A stretch of DNA of 49,299 nucleotides from an uncultured Bacillota bacterium (lineage in GTDB: Bacteria; Bacillota_I; Bacilli_A; Erysipelotrichales; Erysipelotrichaceae): NCBI GenBank assembly GCA_946537295.1, contig CAMNFQ010000004.1:1-49299 (forward strand), in the 5' to 3' direction. Position 1 is the first letter of the stretch, and every line of letters begins with the position of its first letter. Made by a program: the position numbers and the translations under genes. This document shows, piece by piece, positions 42,618 through 49,299 of the stretch. The notes under the pieces are model-generated. The model did not search any database, was not told the origin of the DNA, and saw only the letters and a list, made by a program, of their open reading frames with translations.

Positions 42618-44195
42618 TTATGAATGATTATTCTTCTGTGTTTTGAGATAGTAAATAATTATTAGGGTCCATGCTATACCAAGACTGATCAGAAGCATTC
42701 TGGAAGCACCAGGCAAAGGACCCAGATCTCTGTTTCCTGTAACTGCAACATGCTGATCAAGATGATAAAGCGATGTTAACTGTTCAAACAATTCATCAAA
42801 GAAAGCATCATCAATAGTCTGCTTTCTTCTCACAGCCTTACAGGTGTTTTCGATCATACTTCCTGCCGCATCTCGTAAAGAAGCTGAACCATTGAAGACA
42901 GGCGTGATAAAGGTATTTGCTGTATTATCTATCAATAGCTTTGAAGCAGCGATCTTGACATCGTAGTATGTACTGCTATCCTGTCCGGCCTTCGACAGGT
43001 AATCCTGATACTCTGAAGATTCAAGAGCTTTATGGCTGACTGGAATATAGCCTTCTGTCTTGCTGTAGGCAATCTGTACATCATTGCTCAACAGATATTG
43101 GGCAAATAACCAGGAAGCCAATACTTCATCAGGATCATCCTTATTGAAGATACATAATGAAGGACCTTGGGAGATCATTTTCTTATCTTCTGTATCGTAT
43201 TGCGGAATCGGTCTGACAACCGTTTCAAATTTGACGATCTGATCTTCCGGTATATCCAATAGTGGAGCTTCACTACCCATCCAGGTAGCTCCAGCAGTAG
43301 AATCTATCGCAAATATACATTGTCCGGCATTAAGGAAATTGGCAGGATATGATGAGATCTTGAAAGTTGAGAAAGCACCATTAGCAGTATGCTTTCCTAT
43401 TTCGCTCAAGATCTGTCTGCTTTGATCATTAAACAGCAGGATATTGCCATAATCATCAGAATATGGAGCATTCAGCTGTTTAAGCATACTGATCATCATA
43501 TTGTCAGTAGATTTATAGATAAACGGAATCATGATCTTCTGGCCATTGACCAGATAGTTTCCATTAGCATCTTTCTTTACGGCAGCTTCCGAAACTTCCC
43601 AGATATAATCCCAAGTCAGAACATCAGGAACCTCATACCCCAGTTTTTCAACATAATCCTTATTTATATATGTGACTTCCGTAGAACGCATATATGGCAA
43701 GGCATAGTATTTTCCATTGATGATCCCTTCATTAAGAAATTCTTGAACTATCTCACTTCTTTTCGGAGCATCAAACCTGATCTCACTTCCACCCAGACCA
43801 TATTTCTCATTATCCAGCAGTTCATCAAGTGGCACAACGGTGTTGGCACCCGTAATATATGTAGCAATATGATCCGGATAAGTTATACAGACGTTTGGTG
43901 TAGAATCAGTTGAAATGTTGGTAATAACATCATTGTAGATCCTGGAATAATCGGTATACAGTTTCATGTTTACCTTTATATTCGGATAGATCTTTTCAAA
44001 ATCACTGATAGCTTTCTTATAGACATTTACCTGATTGATATTGGTATCGTTTTTAGCCCAGAAACTGATCTCATATGACCTGTTTTCATTAAACGTATCA
44101 GGCACAAAGAAAGCATCATTTTCTTTCTGACCATGACAAGCAGAAAGATCAAAAAGAAGCAGAATAAGTAATATGATACTGATGATCTTCTTCAT
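42618..44195 (-). CDS. Sugar ABC transporter substrate-binding lipoprotein with a C-terminal membrane helix
   Basis: The 525-aa protein is a family-1 (UgpB/MalE-like) binding protein. It has a lipoprotein signal (LLLFDLSACHG), a central solute-binding region with ALPYMRSTEVTYINKDYVEKLGYEVPDVLTWDY and FAIDSTAGATWMG, and a late SEYQDYLSK segment. After the binding domain comes MLLISLGIAWTLIIIYYLKTQ, a predicted membrane helix with a short basic tail, unusual for this family. The sugar cannot be inferred. An AGGAGG site precedes the ATG, which overlaps the upstream permease by four bases. Last gene of the operon. Confidence 0.88.
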   Translation of the reverse strand: MKKIISIILLILLLFDLSACHGQKENDAFFVPDTFNENRSYEISFWAKNDTNINQVNVYKKAISDFEKIYPNIKVNMKLYTDYSRIYNDVITNISTDSTPNVCITYPDHIATYITGANTVVPLDELLDNEKYGLGGSEIRFDAPKRSEIVQEFLNEGIINGKYYALPYMRSTEVTYINKDYVEKLGYEVPDVLTWDYIWEVSEAAVKKDANGNYLVNGQKIMIPFIYKSTDNMMISMLKQLNAPYSDDYGNILLFNDQSRQILSEIGKHTANGAFSTFKISSYPANFLNAGQCIFAIDSTAGATWMGSEAPLLDIPEDQIVKFETVVRPIPQYDTEDKKMISQGPSLCIFNKDDPDEVLASWLFAQYLLSNDVQIAYSKTEGYIPVSHKALESSEYQDYLSKAGQDSSTYYDVKIAASKLLIDNTANTFITPVFNGSASLRDAAGSMIENTCKAVRRKQTIDDAFFDELFEQLTSLYHLDQHVAVTGNRDLGPLPGASRMLLISLGIAWTLIIIYYLKTQKNNHS

Positions 44196-45058
44196 CCTTT
44201 TGTACCTCCTCTTGAGACACCTTCCATGATCTTCTTGTGGAAGATCAGAAAGATTATGATCAGTGGTAAGGAAATAACAACAACTGCTGCCATCATAGCC
44301 GGAATGTTTTCACGGCCAAAGCCTGATTCTCTGATCGTCTGAATTCCATTTGACACCAGAAAATAATTCTCATCATCAGTAATGAGTCTTGGCCAGACAT
44401 AGGCGTTCCAGCATTCGATGACTTTCAGGATAAAGATCGTCACAATCGTCGGTTTACTGATCGGGATCATAACTTTATAGAGGTATTTAAAGTCCGAAGT
44501 TCCATCGACTTTTGCGGCTTTATACAGTTCATCAGGGATCTGTTCAAAGTTTTCTTTGAGAAGATAGATATAGAAAACACTTGTAACACTAGGTAAGATC
44601 AATCCCAGATAGGTATTTCTTAATCCAAGGTTAGAAATTGTTACAAAGTTGGTTATTATCACCAGTTCATTAGGTATCATCATTAATGAGAGAAATGCGG
44701 TAAAGACAAGATTCTTGCCCTTAAATTCCAGCCTTGAAAACGCAAAAGCCGATAATACTACAATGATCATCATCAGGATCGTTGTGACAAGGGTAAAAAT
44801 AATTGTGTTTACAAAATATCTGGCTAAAGGTACAGCTGTAAAAGCCTGGATATAGTTTTCTAAAGTCGGACTTAAAGTAATAAACTGTGGAATATATTCA
44901 GCATTATAGGCACTGTATGATTTTAAGGAGGTCAGAACCATCCAATAGAATGGGAAAAGAACGATAAATGACCAGAAAATTAGCAAAGCAAAAATCACGA
45001 TCGTCCAGATCGTATTCTTAGCTCTGTTTTCTTTTGCGATCTTTTTTAATTCATCCAT
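44192..45058 (-). CDS. Sugar ABC transporter permease (UgpE/MalG type)
   Basis: The 288-aa protein has six hydrophobic segments and the family-1 coupling loop LYKAAKVDGTSDFKYLYKVMIPISKP (EAA motif). The N-terminus MDELKKIAKENRAKN is cytosolic. It is the second permease subunit, following UgpA, of a carbohydrate transporter. The gene overlaps the binding protein gene by four bases and is two bases downstream of the UgpA-type gene. Confidence 0.93.
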   Translation of the reverse strand: MDELKKIAKENRAKNTIWTIVIFALLIFWSFIVLFPFYWMVLTSLKSYSAYNAEYIPQFITLSPTLENYIQAFTAVPLARYFVNTIIFTLVTTILMMIIVVLSAFAFSRLEFKGKNLVFTAFLSLMMIPNELVIITNFVTISNLGLRNTYLGLILPSVTSVFYIYLLKENFEQIPDELYKAAKVDGTSDFKYLYKVMIPISKPTIVTIFILKVIECWNAYVWPRLITDDENYFLVSNGIQTIRESGFGRENIPAMMAAVVVISLPLIIIFLIFHKKIMEGVSRGGTKG

Positions 45059-45060
45059 AA

Positions 45061-45957
45061 TTACTGATAGTAGACCTTCCTTCTAGAAACGATAAGGTTT
45101 ATCACGGTGATCGTCAAAACGATCGCAAACAGGATCAAGGCTGCAGCTGAAGCAAACGATGGGTATCCACCAGAATTGCCATAAAGCATGTCATAGACAT
45201 AGCCTACGATCGTATTCATGCCAGCAGAATTGAGATCAGTTCCAAATAACGCAACAACATCAGAATAGGCTTTAAAGGCACCGATAAAACCGGTAATGAT
45301 CAGATAAAACAAAGACGGTGAGATCATTGGAAGTGTGATCCTGAAAAAAGTACGGATCCTGCTGGTACCATCAACTTTCGCAACCTTATAGAAATCCTTG
45401 TTTACTGATGCCAGAGCACTGGTCAGAATAAGGATCTTGAAAGGAAGTACGACCCAGATCGTATAGAAACAAAGCACAAACATCTTTGCCCAATATGGTC
45501 CTTCAATAAAATCAATTGAAGATATGCCAACACTGTTAAGCAAAAGATTGATCAGGCCATCCGAATAGGCACTCTTTTTGAATAGGATCATGAAGACCAG
45601 ACCTACTGCCAGAGTATTAGTAACATAAGGCAGAAAAAAGATCGTCTGAAAAAGATCCTTAAATCTGTTTAAAGAGTTTAACGCCAATGATATGAGTAAA
45701 GCGATTCCGGTTGATAGTGGAACCGTAATAATAACTAAGATAAAGGTATTTTTTAAAGCCTGAATAAAATACGGATCATGCAGGACATAGGAATAATTGA
45801 AAAGTCCTACACCATTATAGGTCTGAGAAGCAAAATTATAGCCTTCCTCAAAAGAATAGACAAAAACATCGATCAAAGGATAGACCATAAAAATACCGAT
45901 GAAAACTAGCGCCGGTAAAAGATAGAGCCATCCTTTGAGATTATTCTTATTAGACAT
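45061..45957 (-). CDS. Sugar ABC transporter permease (UgpA/MalF type)
   Basis: The 298-aa protein has six predicted membrane helices and an EAA loop FYKVAKVDGTSRIRTFFRITLPMISPSL. The N-terminal MSNKNNLKGWLYLLPALVFIGIFMVYPLIDVFVYSF is the typical start of this family. It partners the UgpE-type permease. The start lies eight bases inside the end of the ATPase gene. Confidence 0.93.
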   Translation of the reverse strand: MSNKNNLKGWLYLLPALVFIGIFMVYPLIDVFVYSFEEGYNFASQTYNGVGLFNYSYVLHDPYFIQALKNTFILVIITVPLSTGIALLISLALNSLNRFKDLFQTIFFLPYVTNTLAVGLVFMILFKKSAYSDGLINLLLNSVGISSIDFIEGPYWAKMFVLCFYTIWVVLPFKILILTSALASVNKDFYKVAKVDGTSRIRTFFRITLPMISPSLFYLIITGFIGAFKAYSDVVALFGTDLNSAGMNTIVGYVYDMLYGNSGGYPSFASAAALILFAIVLTITVINLIVSRRKVYYQ

Positions 45958-47041
45958 TCATCACCTTCTCATCCGTCTTGGAGAATATATATGTCTTGTG
46001 ATCTTTCAGATCAAATCTGATCTTGTTGTCGTTGACAATAATCTTTTCATCCGCATCAACGATCGTTCTGATATCATCATCAGAAATACAGTTTGGATTA
46101 TGAGAAATGATACTGGTATCACGACCTGTCGTTTCAACTCTGTCAAATTCGCATTCCAGTACACCCTTTTCACTGACGATAAAACCTTCCGGTCTGATCG
46201 CTACATAGACATCCTGATCATCAGCTTGGGCTTTTCTGATCTTATTTTCACCAATATAGAGATAGCCATCCTTGATCTTTCCATCAAAGACATTGATAGC
46301 CGGTGTACCTAAGAACTTGGCAACAAACAGATTCTTAGGATTATTGTAGACTTCCTGTGGTTTTCCCATCTGCTGTAATACACCTTTATTCATGACAACG
46401 ATCAGATCAGAGATCGACATAGCTTCTTCCTGATCATGCGTTACAAAAACTGTTGTGATCTTTGTCTCTTTCTGGATTCTTCTGATCTGTTCTCTGGTCT
46501 GAAGACGAAGTCTTGCATCAAGATTTGATAGAGGTTCATCCAGAAGCAGAACATTTGGTGTCTTGACCAAGGCTCTGGCAATCGCAACACGCTGTTGCTG
46601 GCCACCGGAAAGCTCTGAAGGTTTACGCTCCATCAGTTCATCTATTTCGACCACTTTAGCTGCTTTAAGGGCTCTTTCTTCGATTTCGGCCTTACTTAAC
46701 TTCTTGTCACCTTTAAGGTTCTCTAAAGGAAACATGATATTTGCTTTGACACTCATATGAGGATATAGTGCATAATTCTGGAAAACCATGCCAACCCCTC
46801 TGCTTTCAGGAGGAAGATCAGTAATATCATTTTCACCAAAAAAGATTCTTCCTTCTGTCGGATTTTCCAGACCGCAGATAAGATTGAGCGTCGTAGATTT
46901 GCCACATCCTGAAGGGCCAAGAAGTCCAATCAGAACGCCATCAGGAATTTCGAAATTAAAATCGTTTACAGCAGTAACAATTTCTTTCTTATTGTGTATT
47001 GAAACAAACTTTTTAGTCAGATGATCCAGAATGATTTTCAT
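45950..47041 (-). CDS. Sugar ABC transporter ATPase (UgpC/MsmK type)
   Basis: The 363-aa ATPase has Walker A GPSGCGKST, Q-loop FQNYALYPH, signature LSGGQQQR, Walker B VLLLDEPLSNLD and the switch VTHDQEEAM. The C-terminal 130 residues (NVFDGKIKDGYLYIGENKI ... VAIRPEGF) form the regulatory TOBE/OB domain. It is the first gene of the operon. ATG 47041 with GAGG nine bases upstream is preferred to the TTG start of the track. A -10 TATAAT (47073-47068) follows the terminator of the histidine kinase gene. Confidence 0.94.
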   Translation of the reverse strand: MKIILDHLTKKFVSIHNKKEIVTAVNDFNFEIPDGVLIGLLGPSGCGKSTTLNLICGLENPTEGRIFFGENDITDLPPESRGVGMVFQNYALYPHMSVKANIMFPLENLKGDKKLSKAEIEERALKAAKVVEIDELMERKPSELSGGQQQRVAIARALVKTPNVLLLDEPLSNLDARLRLQTREQIRRIQKETKITTVFVTHDQEEAMSISDLIVVMNKGVLQQMGKPQEVYNNPKNLFVAKFLGTPAINVFDGKIKDGYLYIGENKIRKAQADDQDVYVAIRPEGFIVSEKGVLECEFDRVETTGRDTSIISHNPNCISDDDIRTIVDADEKIIVNDNKIRFDLKDHKTYIFSKTDEKVMNV

Positions 47042-47074
47042 TTTATTTTTCCTCAAATACTATTTTTATTATAA

Positions 47075-47099
47075 AAGAAAAACCTGTAACTTATACAGG
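47075..47099 (-). terminator. Histidine kinase gene terminator with the stop codon in its stem-loop
   Basis: Minus strand CCTGTA-TAAGT-TACAGG followed by TTTTTCTTTT. The TAA stop of the kinase is in the loop. Confidence 0.82.
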
Positions 47100-48488
47100 C
47101 TTTATATCAAAATAGAATTTAGAATACTCTCCTTTTTGCGATTCTACCCCATAATTTAGTCCATGAGCCTCCAGCAGTTCCTTCGCTAAGGAAAGGCCAA
47201 TACCTGAGCCGATATGGTGACGCTTATGTTCCTTATCGACCTTATAGTAACGATCCCAGATGTTCTTGATGTCATTTGCTTCAATGCCTTCACCGTTATC
47301 GTAAACATAAACCCGATAGAAATCATCGATCTTCTCTGAACCAAGTTCAATCACCTGTTTGTCCTTGTTGTTGTAATTCAGAGAATTATTGATGAAATTA
47401 TACAGGATCTGTTTGATCCTTTTTTCATCTATTGATACTTTAATATCATCAGATAGTTTCAGGGAAAAATCGATCTTCTGTGTCTGACAATACTTTTCGT
47501 ATTGACGATAGACACTGCTTAAGAAATCATTCAGATCTACTTCTGTTCTATTAAGTTCAAGTTTGATCGCATCGATCTTGGAAATATCGATCAGATCATC
47601 AACAAGTGTTGAAAGTCTCTTAGCTTCATCAATGATTACATTGATGTTGTCTTCGTTATTTTCTTCCGGCAGATCTCTCATCATCTCACCATATCCAACA
47701 ATCATCGTTAATGGCGTCCTTAGATCATGTGAGACATTACCAAGCAGTTCCTTCTTGGCCTTTTCAGCCTTCAATATATCTTCGTTGGCTTTTTCCAAAC
47801 CTTCGTTTAATTCGGACAGTTCCAGAGAATTGGTAGCAACTTTAGTTGCGTCATATTCACCTTTGGACAGATTCTTCGATTCGTTATTGATCTGTTTGAT
47901 CGGTTTAAGAATAAAACGTGACAGAATCAGTGCCAGAATTATCGTCATGGCTACGATGATCGAAGAAATAAGCAGATATTGTGATTTGATAGTTGAAATA
48001 GTAGTATTGAGTGGCGTAATGCCTGAAGAAACCAGAATAAGTATTCTTTCCTCATCATATTCGATCATCTTCGCAAAGATGTAGACATCTTCCGGCTTGT
48101 CCTGAAAATGACGCTGATAGCGGAAGTTATCAAACAGCTTTTCCCCATTGTCCTGTGCCACCACCTCACTGGCGATCATGTTTATGGTATTATTGTCGAT
48201 ACCCTTTAAGGTACAAGGACCGGAATAGCAGTAATCCTCCTTATTAGAGACCACCCTGACACAGACTTCATTGCTCATAGACATATGTTCGATAATCTCA
48301 TCGAAATCTTCATCACCGATCATATCTGCGATTGAATAGGCAACACTTGAAAGTGATTTTATCTTATTTGTCTTATAAAAGTCATCAAGAAAAGTCGTCT
48401 GAACAAAATAGACCAGGCCCATTACTGCAATAACGAATATCAGCAAAATAAAGACCAGCTGAACACGAAGACTATATTTCTTTTTCAA
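47091..48488 (-). CDS. Membrane sensor histidine kinase
   Basis: The 465-aa kinase has a membrane helix (about 9-30), an extracellular sensor (about 31-165), a second helix (about 175-195), HAMP and then HisKA with LLGNVSHDLRTPLTMI around His 255. The ATPase domain has the N box YNFINNSLNYNNK, G1 DNGEGI and G2 GSGIGLSLAKELLEAHG. The start overlaps the response regulator gene by 16 bases. The extracellular signal is unknown; Cys in DYCYSGPCTL may form a disulphide. The neighbouring sugar ABC operon downstream is a possible target. Confidence 0.95.
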   Translation of the reverse strand: MKKKYSLRVQLVFILLIFVIAVMGLVYFVQTTFLDDFYKTNKIKSLSSVAYSIADMIGDEDFDEIIEHMSMSNEVCVRVVSNKEDYCYSGPCTLKGIDNNTINMIASEVVAQDNGEKLFDNFRYQRHFQDKPEDVYIFAKMIEYDEERILILVSSGITPLNTTISTIKSQYLLISSIIVAMTIILALILSRFILKPIKQINNESKNLSKGEYDATKVATNSLELSELNEGLEKANEDILKAEKAKKELLGNVSHDLRTPLTMIVGYGEMMRDLPEENNEDNINVIIDEAKRLSTLVDDLIDISKIDAIKLELNRTEVDLNDFLSSVYRQYEKYCQTQKIDFSLKLSDDIKVSIDEKRIKQILYNFINNSLNYNNKDKQVIELGSEKIDDFYRVYVYDNGEGIEANDIKNIWDRYYKVDKEHKRHHIGSGIGLSLAKELLEAHGLNYGVESQKGEYSKFYFDIKPV

Positions 48489-49137
48489 AACGGTATCCTA
48501 CACCTCTGATCGTAGTTATATAATTTCCATAATCTTTAAGGTCTTTTCTTAACAGTTTCATATGGGTATCCAAAGTACGATCATCTGAATCATATTCATA
48601 GCCCCATACTTTGGAAATAATCGCCTGTCTGGTTAAAGCATTTCCAATATTCTTCAACAGATAAAGCAATAATTCATATTCCTTATTAGCCATATCAACT
48701 CTTTCACCATCAACTGTGACAGTATGAGCATCTTCATCGACTACCAGACCATTTACTGTAATCTTGTTGCTGGTCTTGTTTTCTCTTTTAAGAATGACCT
48801 TGATACGCATCATAAGTTCTTTTAATGAAAAAGGTTTAGTCACATAATCTTCTGCACCGATATCAAAGCCATAAATACGATCATATTCCTGACCTAAAGC
48901 CGTCAGAAAGATACAAGGAACTTCCTTTATCTCCTTCATCTTTTTTAATGTTTCATAACCATCCATTTCAGGCATCATGACATCCAGTATGACCAGATCA
49001 AAATCTTCTTCCTTAAAGTGCTTAAGGGCATCTTTTCCGTCACAAGCCAATACCGCTTCATGTCCTTCATGAACAGCGTATTTTCCGATCATTTCACGGA
49101 TCTTATCTTCATCATCAACAACTAATAGTTTTGCCAT
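48472..49137 (-). CDS. OmpR-family response regulator
   Basis: The 221-aa protein has a receiver domain (LLVVDDEDKIREMI, phosphorylation site VILDVMMPEMDG, KPFSLKEL) and a C-terminal winged-helix DNA-binding domain ending TLDTHMKLLRKDLKDYGNYITTIRGVGYRF. It acts with the downstream histidine kinase. A GATAAT lies eight bases before the ATG, so the operon may be near-leaderless; no ribosome site is visible. It is divergent from tRNA-Gln. Confidence 0.96.
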   Translation of the reverse strand: MAKLLVVDDEDKIREMIGKYAVHEGHEAVLACDGKDALKHFKEEDFDLVILDVMMPEMDGYETLKKMKEIKEVPCIFLTALGQEYDRIYGFDIGAEDYVTKPFSLKELMMRIKVILKRENKTSNKITVNGLVVDEDAHTVTVDGERVDMANKEYELLLYLLKNIGNALTRQAIISKVWGYEYDSDDRTLDTHMKLLRKDLKDYGNYITTIRGVGYRFEKEI

Positions 49138-49151
49138 AGCTATATATTATC
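49135..49151 (-). promoter_or_regulatory. Two-component operon near-leaderless start: GATAAT-N8-ATG
   Basis: GATAAT (49151-49146) is eight bases before the ATG at 49137. One mismatch to the -10 consensus. Confidence 0.4.
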
Positions 49152-49204
49152 CTTTGCATGTGAACTTAATCTGAATTTTTCTATTCATTTTTCTTTTTTT
49201 ATTA

Positions 49205-49298
49205 TATAATACTAATTGTCATTGCGGATTAGCCAAGCGGTAAGGCAGTGGACTCTGAATCCACCATTGCGAAGGTTCGAATCCTTCATCCGCAGCCA
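49205..49298 (+). tRNA. tRNA-Gln (anticodon CUG) with promoter
   Basis: The tRNA itself spans 49223-49298: acceptor TGCGGAT/ATCCGCA, D arm with AGCCAAGCGGTAAGGCA typical of Gln, anticodon stem GTGGA/TCCAC with loop CTCTGAA (anticodon CTG), T loop TTCGAAT, discriminator G and encoded CCA. A TATAAT at 49205-49210 is the likely promoter. It ends one base before the window edge. Confidence 0.93.
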
Positions 49299-49299
49299 G

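Noticed and set aside
43389-43913. ORFs of about 174 aa antisense to ABC and kinase genes (also 47563-48084)
   Set aside because: They are opposite well-supported genes and show no domain or start signal.

Overview
The window looks like chromosomal core DNA from a low-GC Gram-positive (Firmicutes) bacterium. The evidence is dnaB-dnaI primosome genes, RNase J, RpoE delta, a CIRCE element on groESL, a group II ECF transporter and MurD/MurI. Gene content and style suggest the Erysipelotrichaceae (Solobacterium/Bulleidia-like); that placement is inference only. No phage, IS, CRISPR or plasmid element was seen. Coding density is very high, and many neighbours overlap by 1-16 bases.

Layout, left to right. 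(1) 1-977: 5' part of an FtsW/RodA-type SEDS gene, divergent from def and rnjA. (2) 3404-11921, minus strand: pfkA, dnaI, dnaB, coaE, mutM, polA, a TroA-like lipoprotein and trmB, tightly packed. (3) 11968-17575: an Xaa-Pro peptidase, pnp (minus), cca, a FemAB-like protein, and a tRNA-Thr that begins on the base after the fem stop codon. (4) 17634-24928: a small membrane protein, truA, ecfT-ecfA2-ecfA1, a DUF1893-like protein, fba (plus), GNAT-ispF-HAD, rpoE and a DUF1934-like protein. (5) 24978-27664: murD-murI (plus) and rubrerythrin. (6) 27705-37800: an HXXXD acyltransferase with a membrane partner, tRNA-Arg, an ABC exporter, groSL, a membrane-anchored Amidase_6-like protein, a GT2-GtrA pair and a HAD phosphatase. 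(7) 37828-49137: a polar amino acid ABC transporter, gapA, an OB-fold-like lipoprotein, a complete family-1 sugar ABC system and a two-component system; tRNA-Gln follows at the edge.

The most striking signal is in how genes start. Nine annotated genes have a perfect or one-mismatch -10 box (TATAAT/TAAAAT), exactly six bases, then the start codon, and no Shine-Dalgarno. This places the start codon at the expected transcription start, so the mRNAs should be leaderless. A tenth site, upstream of gtrA, has the same geometry but opens a two-codon ORF (ATG GAG TAA). Other genes sit within 5-9 bases of a -10-like box. In contrast, glycolytic, chaperonin and many operon-internal genes (fba, gap, pfkA, groSL, rnjA, rbr, the sugar ABC genes) carry clear AGGAGG-type ribosome sites. 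The window therefore seems to hold two translation-initiation classes.

Several proteins have unusual architectures: a GT2 glycosyltransferase with a MarR-like winged-helix tail; an amino acid ABC ATPase with a possible GHKL-like C-terminal extension; a permease fused to a substrate-binding domain whose halves are in swapped order; a TroA-like lipoprotein that seems to lack the metal-ligand histidines; and a sugar-binding protein with both a lipobox and a C-terminal membrane helix. All assignments come from reading sequence and motifs; no database search was run.
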